DNA from: Symsagittifera roscoffensis
Lineage: Eukaryota; Xenacoelomorpha; Acoela; Convolutidae
Assembly (NCBI RefSeq): GCF_963678635.1
Contig: NC_087064.1
Coordinates: 55,996,338-56,056,337, forward strand
DNA length: 60,000 nucleotides
Direction: 5' to 3'
The notes beneath the pieces were generated by a model. That model made no database searches, had not been told where the DNA came from, and worked only from the letters and a program-made list of their open reading frames with translations. The position numbers were made by a program, and so were the translations under genes. Positions 1 through 12,573 of this stretch are shown in pieces. Every line of letters starts with the position of its first letter. Position 1 is the stretch's first letter.

Positions 1-290
1 GCACTTCGTAGTAACGGCTTAAAATAATATAAAAAATTTAAACATTTGGTCAGAACTTGAAGTTCTTTGAAAATTCTAAAAATGAACAACCAATTAGCTA
101 CGTATAACTACAACCGATCAGGTTCGAGCATTTCTTTCCTATTTTCAATATTTCAGATTCGATCATTTGGGCGGAATAATTGAAAATACCCAATAAAGAT
201 AACAAATTACTAGAGGGCAGAAAAAACTATTTAAACTTCTTGTTACGTATAAGCTATTCAAATAGATTTGCAGCTATAATGGTTTTCTGT

Positions 291-294
291 CTAT
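291..294. repeat. Target-site duplication CTAT, left copy
   Basis: CTAT directly precedes the left LTR (which starts TGGAACC) and recurs directly after the right LTR at 5472-5475. A 4-bp duplication fits integrase-mediated insertion of a Ty3/Gypsy-type element and shows that both ends of the element are intact. Confidence 0.85.
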
Positions 295-699
295 TGGAAC
301 CAGATCTAAACTAGTATTTATCATTGATTATTATTATGATATTTCATCTCTATAAAATATTATATAATAACCAATCAAACTCCATCAAACTAACAACCCA
401 CTTATTTGTAAGTGTTGAAACTACTTGTAGTTTCAACACCAGAGCAATTTGAATTAAACTTAGAATACAGTTGTTCTCATTCTGGAACTAACTCGCATAA
501 GCCAGTATACTCTAGATCTATTGAGCCTAGCAGAGACTAGTTAAACACCCTGAGACTAGTAGATATAAGAGTAAGATTAGGATCGGTATTAGACTAAGAA
601 GTTGCACGAATCTATCCGGCCGAAAACAAGATAGCGTGACGAGCAGACGGTGTACTCTATCCAAAATTACTCTATGAGTTAGAGACACATCCTAACTCA
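295..699 (+). repeat. Left (5') LTR of LTR element 1
   Basis: This 405-bp LTR begins TGGAACC and ends AACTCA, so it has TG...CA termini. It matches 5067-5471 with about 12 substitutions and no indels in my hand alignment (about 97% identity). Two bases beyond it, at 702, TGGTGCGACC begins with the TGG expected of a tRNA primer-binding site; I could not assign the tRNA. Confidence 0.9.
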
Positions 700-1327
700 T
701 CTGGTGCGACCAAAAAGTCTCGAACAGACCTTAACTAACCTAGATTTAGAAAAAATAGATTAGAATTATACAAATACAACATTTAAAAAAAAATGTTAAG
801 TGACAAAAATTTAGTAGAAATGTTTCCACGACTCAATAGATCAGAGCCAATTTTCCGAACAATACGAGAACTATCCAGTATTGGAAGAAGACCTCGGACA
901 AGAGACGATCTACGACTACAAAGAAACTTACCTTTAAGTTTCATGGTCGTACGGCAAAAGCCAACACAAACTTTTATATTTAGAATACTTCCAGCAGTAA
1001 ATTCAAATTTTCATTTACTGACATATTATTTGAAGAATTATCTTCAATAAACTTTCATCGCGCTAAACCTATTAATTATACAACAACGACTGATAAAAAC
1101 AACACTTATCGTTTTCCTTAAATCAGCTGTAAATCAAATAGCATCTTGAAAAAAAATTTATTGAATATAAAAAACAAAAATTAGTTAGTATAAAGCATAA
1201 CTGTTAGTATATATAAATCATCCTTTCATCCCAGCTTTATCACCTAAAACTTAACAGCACATCTCAAAAAATTAACATCATCCAAACTAAACATTTAACC
1301 TTTTCTTCATTTAAACCTTTACCTAAA

Positions 1328-1630
1328 AGTTATCAAGGCTTATCCTTGTTTTCACTTAAATTAAATTTACTTAAAATAACAGATCATCAAGGCTTCCCTT
1401 GGATCTTTAAAATAATTTCACTTAAATTAAAATAAATTAACTTTATCTAAATATTCTGATCATCGAGGCTTCCCTTGGATCTTTAACTTAATTTCACTTA
1501 AATTAAAACAAATTATCTTTATCTAAATATTCAGATCATCAAGGCTTTCCTTGGATCTTTGATTCACCTTTATCTCAGTTAAATTTCATTTCATTAATTT
1601 TATCTGCTGATCATCAAGGCTTATCCTTGC
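1328..1630 (+). repeat. About 75-bp imperfect tandem repeat with a hairpin core, 5 units
   Basis: Five units lie inside LTR element 1, each carrying a core like ATCAAGGCTTCCCTTGGAT (near 1332, 1386, 1462, 1537 and 1612). AAGG and CCTT within the core can pair as a small stem-loop. The A/T-rich spacer between cores (for example TTCACTTAAATTAAA) also repeats. The last three intervals are about 75 bp; the first is shorter, about 54 bp. Confidence 0.75.
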
Positions 1631-2727
1631 ATCTAATAGAACAGTTTTGTTCTCCCCCACACATTTAGTAAATTGTCTAACGACCTCAAACGTCAATTCA
1701 CTACCCAACCTTTCCTGAAGACCCAGGACTAATAGAAATTTTTCAATCAAACTAACCATTCTAATTAGGATAAACAGTGAAGAACTTCGGTTATTCATAC
1801 TTCACTTGACCCCCCCCCCTCTTACTTGACCCAGGATAATACTTAAACTTAATAAATTTAAAATAGTATCTAACGAACTACTTGTGTTCTAATTATACCT
1901 GAACCTTCTGGATCGATTTACTATTCTCCAACCCTTGAACACAATCGCTACCCCTAAGTAAGATTAAGTAAGTTAACACCTTAACTTAGACTAGCCACGA
2001 GAAAATAAAAATCATTCTTCGGAATCGATATACGCTTTTCTCTCCAACCCAACAATACGACCCAAGTTGATGCTAACCACAAAAAATTGTAAGAACTAGC
2101 AGTTTAAGACATTGGAAATCATTAACCGAAATATTGCATCCATCATCCTAAACCTTATGTCAAGAGACAGTTTAGGAAACAATTAAACAATGATAATACA
2201 CAATTGTTTAATTAACGACGAAAAATACGATCTCGTAATCACACCACACAGACAAACAATAGGATACATACGAACAAAAAATCAATATTCTAAGAAAATT
2301 GGGCCCTAGAGATGACTATTGGCTATGCCTAGGATAAAAAATTAGATGAATACATTTTAAATTGCGCTAGGGAAAATTTTTTTAAAGATTTCAATATAAT
2401 GAAAAACAAAGAAAATGCAAAGTGAAAAAAATTGTATGATAACAGATTGTAGGAGCGTAGCAGTACTTTGCACCCCGATAAACACGCACTGCAACCTCCA
2501 CCGAATAAATGGACTCCTATTTAGTATTAAGCAAGGATTGCTTAACATGCCAATCAAACAAAATTGCACAAGTTTATTGTCAACCCAGGTTAGAATCAAT
2601 ATGTCTAATTATAGAATCAACAAAATTTTAATTCCCAAAAAATTCCCGATTTACCCCAGCTAAAAATTTAAAAGTCGTAACATATGTTTTAATTCCAAAT
2701 TTTACAACACAAAAAAGGAATTTTTAA

Positions 2728-3198
2728 AAAATAACAACCACTCCGAAGAGGACCGTATCAAATAATTGATAAACCCACTGATGTAACATACAAACTCATA
2801 GGCTTAAACAAAAAAAATCGCTCAACATCGAAACAATCTTTTACCTTATTACCCAAAAGAGTACGCAATTCGAGAACTTACTCAACTATACTCTTTCACA
2901 GGATTTAAAGATATTCAAAATAGCTCAGAACAACATCAAAATCAAAGCACTGATATGTACCCCATCCAAAAACAGTTAGATAAAAATGACAAAGAATCTC
3001 CCAAACAAATATCAAAAAACTTAGACAACAAAAAAAATCACTCAAACAAAAAGAAAAAATCAAAAATTAGAAGAAAAAATTATACCACAAGATCAAAAAG
3101 AAAAATCTCCACATAGACAATCATCGCGACTTCGTAATCAGCCACGAAAGGAATACAAAACACTCATCCCGCAATCTAAAAGATTAAAGAACGTTTAA
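2728..3198 (+). pseudogene. Ty3/Gypsy integrase C-terminal remnant
   Basis: From about 2742 the plus strand reads QPLRRGPYQIID, the GPY/F module found at the C-terminus of many Ty3/Gypsy integrases. After a one-base frame change in a run of A it continues as AQHRNNLLPYYPKE. A basic tail with SSRLRNQPRKEY, a pattern common at the end of Gypsy Pol, closes at a TAA at 3196-3198 after at least one further frame change. An in-frame TAA lies just upstream of the GPY motif. The integrase zinc finger and D,D-35-E core are absent. I am confident of the family but not of the exact fragment limits. Confidence 0.7.
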
Positions 3199-5066
3199 TT
3201 TCAAAACCACTTTAAATCAATTAACATTTTCACCTCTTGAAGATATTTTCATGGACCGAACATTTTCTCAAAATTCATGCTGGAAAGCACTTGAACAAAC
3301 TAGTTCAATTTAAGCCAATAAGAACCTTTCCGAATCATCACCTCATTTTTGACACGGCTTCTTTAGCCGACAAATAATAACCTTCAAGCGTATCTGTATC
3401 TATAACTTTAAGACCTCCAGGTCAAAAATAAGCAACCCGCTCAAATTTGACAACTGAAATAAACAAAACCTCAAAATTGCGACCCTCTCCTATCAACTAG
3501 AACAAAAATTAACAATATTGTCTCAGCTTAGACCTCGAAATACCCTCAAGCAAAAATATTAAATTAGCCTAAAGAACAAAATCGACATGATCATTTAGCC
3601 TAAAGTACAATTAATTCTCAAATACCCCCGATCATCCAATAAAAAAAAATAAAACTAGGAAGTCCTTTAATAGCCCTCCAAACTTCCCCTCACAAAAAAT
3701 TGCTTAAACCCAACCTACTTGTCAAAAAACCAATAAATAACCAGAACACACTCGAATTGCTTTGGCCACTTCTCCAAACTAAATACATCATTCGCTTTTT
3801 AGCTAAACTAATAACATCATCAGAAATAATCCACGACGTTTTTCCCCATGGATTCTTCCTCGACGAATAAGGTAAGTTCGAATTAAATAAATTATTCTAA
3901 CAAATTTGAAACAAAACTAACCATTCTTAAAAAATGTTTTATCTTTTTCTTTAGTCTTCACAGGCACGATAATCAATCATCTACAAAAGAGAAAAACGAA
4001 AAAAAACAGAAAACTTTTTGTAGAAAATAAATTTAGATTAACCAATTACAATAAATGAAGCAGTGAAATTGACCCTTCACTAATTTGATAATATGAACTC
4101 TTTTCCCATATGCAGTAAATACTCGCAAAATGAAAATAAATTGATAATTTCAACCCCCCAAATAAAGCTGTAAAATTATTAATTTCAAAGTAGTAAATTA
4201 TTAAAAGTGCCTATTAATTTCAAGCATTACTAAACTTTTCTAAGACAGTTCTTTGTAGTTTCAATTATTCACTCGCACACAACCCTATCCACAATCGCAC
4301 AGATCGCCCACGAAGAATTGTTTAAAATAATGAATTTAACTTTTAACTTTCACTGATAACAACTCCAACCAGTTTTTACACATTTCAAACTTTCCTTTAA
4401 CCCGGTTGGAAAGGAATTATATAATAGTCCAAACTAACCAACGCAAGCTTACTAAACAGCACAAACCACAACCTAGCATCATGACTTAGAAAAGAAAACG
4501 CACGGTACCCAAACCGGATTAAAACAAGCTTAGAACTGGAAAAATTATTCTCTCAAAGTTAACGGAACTAAATATGTAATTTATAATATGTAGTACATAA
4601 ATAATACACAACAACAAAAACGAGCATCCAAAGACTAGACGACCCCATCACACTCGACCTACAGAATGGCTAAACACAACCGATATGCCGCTCACAATCA
4701 CGACTCAAACGGATTTAAAGTACGACTTGGCATCGCAGCAAAGGAAACCCATTGCAACAGAACAATGGCCATCTCGATGTTCAAGTATACGTGCAGATCC
4801 AAGTCACCAGGCACTGCATCCAAAGTCGAACTACACGACACTCTCGATTGTGATTAGACCATTCCTATTCTCTAAAATCAACCAGATCAACACTCATCAC
4901 AATCGATCAGAACACATAACACGATCTCCCGAAACTACCGTGATACATCTCTTCTTCCAAACCAGAAAAAAGGTTATGCTCGCAAACTCTAAAGAAAAAC
5001 ACCATCTTCCATCCTACGCTACAATAAGAACATTGAAAAACTAAAACTCTCTAAACCCCGGATGGG

Positions 5067-5471
5067 TGGAACCAGATCTAAACTAGTATTTATCATTGAT
5101 TATTATTATGATATTTCATCTCTATAAATTGTTATATACTAACCAATCATACTCCATCAAACTAACAACCCACTTATTTGTAAGTGTTGAAACTACTTGT
5201 AGTTTCAACACCAGAGCAATTTGAATTAAACTTAGAATACAGTTGTTCTCATTCTGGAACTAACTCGCATAAGCCAGTATACTCTAGATCTATTGAGCCT
5301 AGCAGAGACTAGTTAAACAACCTGAGACTAGTAGATATAAGAGTAAGATTAGGATCGGTATTAGACTAAGAAGTTGCACGAATCTATCCGGCCGAAAATA
5401 AGATAGCGTGGTGAGCAGACGGTGTACCCTATCCGAAATTACTCTATGAGTTAAAGACACATCCTAACACA
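5067..5471 (+). repeat. Right (3') LTR of LTR element 1
   Basis: This is the same length as the left LTR and ends AACACA. It is followed by the target duplication CTAT at 5472-5475. The bases just upstream (GGATGGG) could be a short, imperfect polypurine tract. Confidence 0.9.
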
Positions 5472-5475
5472 CTAT

Positions 5476-6890
5476 AATCCTAAGTTTCAACAAAAAGCTC
5501 CTTGTAAAGGCAAGTTATATAAAGGTTCTTATCCTTGCGATCTTCAGTACGGGACTTAAATTCGTTCTGTACTGATCAAGTTTCCACATCAAGTTTTCGA
5601 CAACTAACTGATCAAGTTTTTGTTTAGGTTTAAACTATATACTGGTAGTATTTGCTATTTTATACGGTCGAAAATTAAGTTAATTTGTGTCAATTGAGCT
5701 TGTTTTAATTGAGTTAATTGAGCTTGTTATCTTTGACTTTTCTTCTGTTTCCATATTTTCTTTCGCTGGGGGATATTTCAAACTATTTAAAAAAATCATT
5801 TTTGAAGCATAACAACAGAAAGAACCCGGTAATACCAAAGCTATATTAACCTGGGTGCGATAAAAATCCTCCGCACTAAGTGTAGTTTTCGGTCACCCAA
5901 CATCATTATGAAGTTGCCAATTTCAACTGCAATGTAGTTCTTGGGTTCATCTTAAGCAAAAACGTTCAAAATAAAGTACATGACATGAGCAATTGTTAGA
6001 AAGGTGCGCGCAGAAAAATGTGATTGTTTGAACAACATTTTTGACCAATGAGGGTCTTTAAACGTTTTTGGGGGAGCTTGGCCAATCAAACTGGTCCAGC
6101 TTAATAAGATCAAAAAAAAATTTTTTCAAACCATTTTTTCAAAAAAATTCTTCCCGAAAAAAAGTAACGTAATTTTGACCACTCACAAAAATCACGCTTT
6201 CAAATTAATATTTTTAAAAAAAAATCATATGCGGCCGAGAAAATTTCAGCGTAAGAAAGTTTTATAGGGTTTTGGGAAACTCCGAAATTCAATTTGGTCG
6301 ACCTCAAACAAAAGGTCTTAGATCTGCACATGTACATCAAACAAATATTTCTATCAAACAACTTGTCTAGACATCTGATCTGTCTAGACGATAGTGCTGC
6401 AAATTTTATAGCCAATCCAATAGCAGTTATTTAATCGTAAATGTGAGAGCTGTTTCATGGTATACTGATGCATTATGGTTTATGATGCGTAGACAGTTTG
6501 GTTATTCTAATTCTGAACAAGGATTCTTTGGTTGCTGAAATTTTGAGTATAAACAATTCATCGCAAATGCAGATCTGGACATTTATAGAAAACAGATTGA
6601 TCAAAAACTTTTCAGAGATTGCCTTAACATTGCAAGAAAAAAATGATGTAGCGATAGTTTTATTTCATTATTATACAAAGTTTGTATACTAGAACAAGAG
6701 CATAAATATAATAAATTAATCATACTCGATTACAGTTTTGTTCGAAAATGAAAAAAAAAACAAATTTGTTTTTCTTAATTTTTAAATGAAAACTTTGTTT
6801 TTCCAAAGAAAGCGACAAATGACGATAATGCTTGAAAAATTAGCTGTTCACGGTTTCTAATGACAATTGATTCAAGATTGAAAGCGCTTT
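5476..6890. other. Intergenic, no recognisable gene
   Basis: AT-rich sequence between two LTR elements. The ORFs at 6200-6415 and 6498-6692 have no recognisable motif and look like chance openings. I see no repeat shared with other parts of the window. Confidence 0.5.
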
Positions 6891-7098
6891 TGAAGAACAG
6901 AAATGTATCTTATAGAAAAAGAATAGTTGCTTAACTTGAATTGTAAGAAACTGTTAGGCATCAAATCGAAATCTTACTGCACCGTTCTATTTCAGATCAT
7001 ATCAGACATTAGAGATCGCAAGGTCACGACAGCAGGTCTTCAGACAGAAAGAAACAAATTGATAGCACTTACATAAACTCAAACTGGTCCCTATCTCA
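6891..7098 (-). repeat. 3' LTR of Ty3/Gypsy element 2
   Basis: This 208-bp LTR reads, on the minus strand, TGAGATAGGG to TTCTTCA. It matches 12574-12781 with about 13 differences (about 6%). GCGCTTT lies immediately outside both LTRs, giving a target duplication of 6-7 bp (one base is ambiguous because a T borders the LTR on the left). Confidence 0.88.
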
Positions 7099-7494
7099 TT
7101 CGGGCAACCACAAACAAATTTTAAATCGTAGATGTAAAATTTATCAACTCATTCTTAAGTACATGTTACTAGTTCAGTATTAGTTTAACTTGAGTTTTCA
7201 GGCAGACTTGCCAAACCTCGCCTTAAGGTTTTTTTTCTTCATCATGTTACTTATGTTCTACTCGGTGAATCATTATTCCCCCCATTTTGTCGACTCCTCT
7301 CCGTTGTCGCGTCGATTTTCGCGTTGCCTCCTTGCCTTGTTTCCGTTTATTACCGACGGTTTTCGGTGTCCGCTCCTTGTCCGTTCCCGACGGTTCGTTC
7401 ACTCCACTGCTCGCTGCAATTTTCGCCGATTCGTTCGTTTCGACTGCCCAATCGCTATCCCCATCCTCATCGCTTTCATCCTCGCTGTATTCGA

Positions 7495-10400
7495 CTATTC
7501 GATGTTTTTCGGTCTTTTCGCTCGTTCCATATCTTCGTCTTCGCTATACTCAACGACTCGGTTTTTCTTCACTATTTGCGCTTGTTCCATTGCTAATTGA
7601 TCCTTCTCGGCTTTTCCCTTGTACTTTGTGGGCTTACTCGGACCGGGAGTGCTATTTGTAGGCTTGCTAGGACCTGGGGTGCACGCGTCGCTTCTTTCCT
7701 CAATTCGGCTTTCTTCAGCCGCCGATCTAAATGAAACACCACTTCGCCTTAATAGCGACCCTTTTTCCATTTGCACCGTGTGTTTAGTTAATTTTTCAAT
7801 TTTTAATGGTAAACGTTTATACCTTCTCGGGTCCTTCGGGTCCGTTTTCCCAATCTTTTGGTAGACTGTTGTGGTGCTGGTTTTATGTCTTTTGAGCCAT
7901 TCTGGTGCATTGGGTAACTCTTGTGCTGCCTTGGGATCCACCATTTCCGTGACCTTGGGGTCCGTCTTGATTAGGTTCTGCTCATCCAAAACCATCTGCT
8001 TCTCCCAATCGAGGGTTAGCTCCACATTAGGGAGATTACTCGCCTTGTCTAAACAAGATAACTTCTGGTTAATAACATTGTTCCAATTTAGATTTTTCAA
8101 TGATGGCTTTTTCGTCGAATTTCGCGGAGCCGTATTCGCTTCTCTTCCATGATAAGCCTCAAATGGCGTTAGCTTAGTCTTAGAATGGGGCACAAAACGT
8201 AGCGCGCTGAGCGTATGGGATATCATTAACCCAAACTTATACTTTCTATTTTCCTGGAGATATGTTAGGATGTAGTTTTTTATCGACCCAATAGTCTGTT
8301 CGACAATTCCCGTCGCACGATGATCCTTAACCGGAGATTTTATGAGTTCAATACCTCCTTCATAATTACAGAAATTCTGAATTTCATTCGAGAAAAATCC
8401 AGTTGCCTGATCCACATGTAATTTCATTGGGTGTCCATGGGTATTTATTTACTTCCTTAGGAGCTTTAATACATTTTTAGACTTGTTACTTGAACAAACA
8501 TAAGCCGACGGCCAATGCGAAAACGTATCTACTGCTACTATTACATATTTCATCCGACCCTTTACATAATTGACCGGACCTCAGAAATCGAATTGGACCA
8601 AATCATTGGGTTCCTTAGGCACATACGTGACCCCTATATCATTCTTTGGAAAAGCTGGTTTAAGATTTTTACCTGCTTCTAAGCAGCTTTTACAATACTT
8701 TGCTGTAGCGGCAATGTTTCTGTGCATTAGTGGTATCCATGCATCCTTCGCGGCTGCAAACATCTTATCGCGTCCATGGTGGTTAAAATGCAAACGACTG
8801 AGTACTGCTGACGACATATCCTTCGGTATAACCAGCCGGCCATCCATCCATAGGCATTTTTCTCGTACGGCAAAGTCATTGTAATGTTGGACATAAAATT
8901 GCCCCAATCTTGTGACAATATCCTTGACTCGTGGGTTTTTATCTCGGATTGCATCGCGGATTGTTTTCAGTATCGGGTCCTTTTCCAGATTGGCTTCTAC
9001 TAATTTCAAACTCAGGACCTCAGGGTAATCGATTTTTCTTACTACTTTACTGTCGATAGGAACTATTGAGTAAATCCATTTACCATTCTGCACGAGTGTG
9101 TAAGATAATCCGGGAAACTGATGGGGAAATGAAATAAAAGTTTTCAACTTTTTCAAATTTGTTTGTTTAATAACAACTTTTTCTGGCGGTATTAATTCGA
9201 TATCCGAGTCAGAACTTACACTAGGCGGTTGGTTTAATCGATTTAGAACAAAATTAAGGTTTACATCTCCGGAGTGGGTTGAAGTATTAACAATAGCGGA
9301 AGTTCGTGGGTCGCTTTTTTCAGATGAATTTATCATTGACATATTTTTAATACTCATATTTTTGATGAATTCCATATTTTTAATTGTACAACTTGAATTT
9401 ACGTACTGAGAACAACGTCTGATTTTCTTACTTCGGCATTTGCATATTTCCGCCGGTATGCAAATATCTCGATACTGATTGGTTAACCGCCGATTGCATG
9501 TAGACACGCCCTCTAGTGAGCGCGTGTGCTCACGGTGAATATTTGCATATTCAGCTTTTCTTTTATTCGCATTGGATAAAATTGGTTTTGTTATAGCGAA
9601 ACATGACTGATCACCCTTTACCGTCGGTTTTGGCCTAATTTGATTCACTTTCTGACCCCTAGGCTTCATTTGATCCTTAGGTTTCAATGCTTCTTTGATC
9701 AATTTTATTTTCGCTACTGTAAAACTTTCATCATCATGACTTGTCTCGGGTGCCTCTGCGGACGGAAACCGAGACAAATAGTCTGCCATTTCCATTTTTG
9801 ACCCCTGTCTATGTTCAACTGCGAAATCGTACGGTACTAACCGGTCGTACCATCGAGTTAATGGGCTAAAAAACGTTTTGTTTCCTTTTGGGGAAGAATT
9901 TAACAATGTAAGCAACGCCTTGTGATCCGATATAACTGTGAAACAACAGCCATATATATAGTTTCGAAAATGTTCCGTAGCCCACACTACCGCGAGTAGT
10001 TCTAATTCATTTGTAGAATACTTTTTCTCGGCCGGATTAAGGTACCTTGACGCGAATGAAATCGGGTGCCACCCGGAGGCGCTGTAATGTTCTAACACGG
10101 CCCCTAGGCCATCATGACTAGCATCGCAGATAATCCTTGTTTCACGGTGAATGTCGAAATATCTAAGTTCCACAATGTTTTTCACAAGCGATTTTAATTG
10201 TTGAAACGCATTTTCGCAATTAGGCGTCCAGACAAAATCGTTATTCTGACTTAGTAATGGTCTTAATGGTGCGCTCACTTCCGCAAATTTTGGCAAAAAT
10301 TTATGCAAATTGTGCATTGAACCCATTAGTCTTTTCCGGACTCACGGCGCGATGCCACTTTCCCCAATTCGATATCCGAGCCACTCCCACTCGGTTTTTG

Positions 10401-11214
10401 CAAATTCACATTTTCGTAATTTCAACGAAACGTTAGAAACGTCCAACTTTTTAAATATTTTTTCTACTAACGCAATATGCTCTACTTTAGTTTCCTTACA
10501 GGCAATTAGAATATCATCGATGAAAGCATTTGCCTGGGGAAATTCCTTAAGTAAATTATCAATGAATTTTGGAAATTCCGTCGGCATCGACGTGAGCCCG
10601 TAAAACCGGTTTTTAAAACGATAAGTTCCCGTCGATTTCCCGCCGACTAGTGAAAAGTTGCATTACTCGCTTGTCTTTTGTTCTAAGTAAACTTGTCCGT
10701 ATGCGTATGTGAAATCCAGCGAGGAAAAGTATACGTCCCACGCTTTCCTTTCTGCAATTATCTGACTTATCCCGTCTACTAGTTCGTCAATATTTGGCAT
10801 TTGGTACTTATTCTTGTATAACTGTTTGTTCAGTTCTCTTGATTCTAATGCCAATTTTATGCTTCCATCTTTTCTTACTGTGATTACTATAGGAGAGACA
10901 AAATACTTATCCGAGCACTCTTGTAATTTAGTGATATGACCTTCGTTTATCAACCGATTAATTTCTTTGTCTACCTTCTCTTGTACACTGATAGGCACCC
11001 GACGCCCCTTTGGTTGTATCGGATTCAAATTTTCGAAGAAATCTGCTCCTACTTTAGCGTTTCGGATTTTTACTATCCTGGTAAATAAATTTGGGTACAA
11101 CTTACAGAAATATGTTTGCAATTCATCATATTCCTCCTCTTCTTGACTGCTCCCTTCCCCCGTGATTCCCATTACTTTCTTTCTTTGCACCAACTCCAGG
11201 CCTAAGGTGCCCAT
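7495..11214 (-). pseudogene. Gypsy pol: reverse transcriptase, RNase H, integrase (broken)
   Basis: One frame is readable from 11214 to 7495. RT comes first (LNKQLYKNKYQMPNIDEL, SSLDFTYAYGQ, and FIDDI in place of YxDD), then RNase H with ICDAS, NELELL and SDHKAL holding the acidic residues. Next comes a long basic linker, then the integrase zinc finger (HFNHH ... CKSC) and core (QFDF, HVDQATGFFS, GIVEQTIGS for D, D and E). It ends in an acidic/basic tail with an 11-residue unit (STPGPSKPTKY-like) present twice. In-frame stops lie at 10663-10665 (TAA), 10342-10344 (TGA, probably with a nearby loss of some 18 codons), 8581-8583 (TGA in the QFDF-G stretch) and 8449-8451 (TAA). It would have copied element RNA and integrated the cDNA; it cannot be expressed whole. 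Confidence 0.9.
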
Positions 11215-12047
11215 CAGATCACGATGCCCATCTTCCCAAGTATGTGTATTTGGTTGTTGTTGTAGTCCAAGAATTCATCTTTCGAAGGTTGTAACTGAGT
11301 ATTCGCTTTACCTAATGTTGTTTTCAGGTCCGTCATGCTGAACATCGTCATTGGGGATCCGCTATCTATCCACAGCCACATTTTCTTTCCTGACACCTCA
11401 ACCTGAACACGGGCCCCAGGGATTTTCAGTTCTGTCACGTTTTTCTTCCTCTTGATTGACATCATCATGTAGTAGTCGTCAGATCCTGACTTCATGTACT
11501 CATTCTCCCCGCTTCCCTGCTGATTCACCAACGCCACTGGATCTTCTGTCACATCATTAACACTCTGTATGCTCTGATGGTGCTCATTTTCATCTCCAAC
11601 TAATCTCACTCGTCCTTGTCCTCTCCACTGGTTAGTACCTCTCCTAATTCCTCTGCATGTTCGTTCAAAATGTCCCAGTTTCCGGCACGAATTACATGTT
11701 GCTCCCTTTGCAGGACAACTCGCAATATGATCAAGAGTAAATTTCGGTGCGTCGCAATTACAACACCTACGGTTATAACCGCTTCCCCCACTGCTTGATT
11801 TTTGGGTGTATCCTCCGTGTCTCCCGCGTGCTCGACCTCTGAAAAATTCTTGTCCCCTTCTTATATTTTTAACTGGCTCCTGTTTTATAGTTATCGGCGG
11901 CGCTGACGAGGCCGGTTTTGCAGTGTATGATTTAGATGCACGCTCACCACGTTGATACGATAATTCGATCCTATAGACTTCCTCGGGTAACTTTGTTGAT
12001 CGTGATAATTCTCGTTGGCAATCCGATTCCCGCATATTCATAATCAA
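11214..12047 (-). pseudogene. Gypsy gag C-terminus, zinc knuckle and aspartic protease
   Basis: The ORF of about 277 codons opens just past the gag frameshift at 12047 and has no ATG of its own there. An RG-rich segment (RGRARGRHGGY) precedes a cysteine cluster CCNCDAP ... CNSCRKLGHFERTC, the last part being a CCHC-type zinc knuckle for RNA binding. A retropepsin follows, with the catalytic LWIDSGSPMTMFS (D-S-G). The ORF stops at 11214, right where the RT frame begins, so Gag-Pro and Pol lie in different frames. That junction could be a normal frameshift site or another lesion. Confidence 0.85.
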
Positions 12048-12511
12048 ATATCACTAACATTTTCGGCCGCATTAGCAAAATCACACCTGCCCGCAAGAGC
12101 GCTCAATTCCGCGTGGAATTTCTCAAATGTTTCATTTTCCCTCTGCTTTCTTCCATAGAAAAGTCCTCTCTCATGGGTTACGTTACGCTCCCGTTTGAAA
12201 ACATTTTGCATCTCGTCAAGAACCCGTGGGTAACGTTCCATTTTAACATTCACCGCCGGTTTTCGTGCTTTAAATGTCCTTTGCGCTTCATCTCCAATAC
12301 AGAGATAGAGATTAGACTTCAACTTCTTTTCCGCCTTGATACAGTTTTTTCCATTGTCATCCTCTGACAAGGCTGCAATAGCCGCCGCATTTAAGGTACG
12401 TGCAAAATAGAAATCATTGGGATCAGTGTCATATTTTGCTATCATCGACCAGTGAAATTTTATGATCCACTCCTCCCAGTAAATTGGAGGTTTCGGTGTC
12501 CGTGCGTCCTA
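12044..12511 (-). pseudogene. Gypsy gag, N-terminal half
   Basis: The frame is open from a TAG just above 12511 to a TGA at 12044-12046. It contains ENETFEKFHAELSALAGRC, the alpha-helical segment typical of retrotransposon Gag. The sequence NVSDI is followed at once, in the -1 frame, by LIMNMRESDCQRELS, so a single-base loss at about 12047 has split one Gag protein. The only ATG in the frame is at 12445, but upstream codons (PKPPIYWEEW) also look coding. Confidence 0.82.
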
Positions 12512-12553
12512 AAATGATATTATATTAAGTGGATTTTTCCCCCTCCTTTCCTA

Positions 12554-12570
12554 CCATGCTGACTGCGCCA
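12554..12570 (-). promoter_or_regulatory. tRNA-Ser-type primer-binding site
   Basis: Three bases inside the 5' LTR the minus strand reads TGGCGCAGTC, complementary to the ...GACTGCGCCA 3' end of metazoan serine tRNAs (UCN type). This is the usual place for the minus-strand DNA primer and it confirms the element's orientation. Confidence 0.75.
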
Positions 12571-12573
12571 TGT

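Larger units (their letters stand above)
295..5471 (+). mobile_element. LTR retrotransposon 1, Ty3/Gypsy-derived, gutted
   Basis: This is a complete insertion: 4-bp target duplication, 405-bp LTRs, a TGG-starting primer site at 702 and about 4.4 kb of interior. The only recognisable coding trace is an integrase C-terminal tail near 2.73-3.2 kb with a GPY motif, which sets the family and the plus orientation. No gag, protease, RT, RNase H or catalytic integrase core is readable. The short ORFs at 793-1050 (85 aa, just after the primer site) and 4685-5044 (119 aa, just before the 3' LTR) match nothing I know. The stretches 1050-1320, 1640-2720 and 3200-4660 hold nothing else I can identify. Because the LTRs are about 97% identical, the interior was probably already defective when it inserted, as in large non-autonomous (LARD-like) derivatives. 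Confidence 0.85.

Noticed and set aside
793-1050. 85-aa ORF after the primer site as gag
   Set aside because: Position is right but there is no Gag motif or zinc knuckle; left unassigned.
4685-5044. 119-aa ORF before the 3' LTR as a possible env
   Set aside because: No signal peptide, transmembrane segment or cysteine pattern; unrecognised.
7190-8152. Plus-strand ORFs of 80-136 codons at 7190-8152
   Set aside because: They are antisense shadows of the Gypsy pol 3' end; the minus frame has clear integrase and tail motifs.
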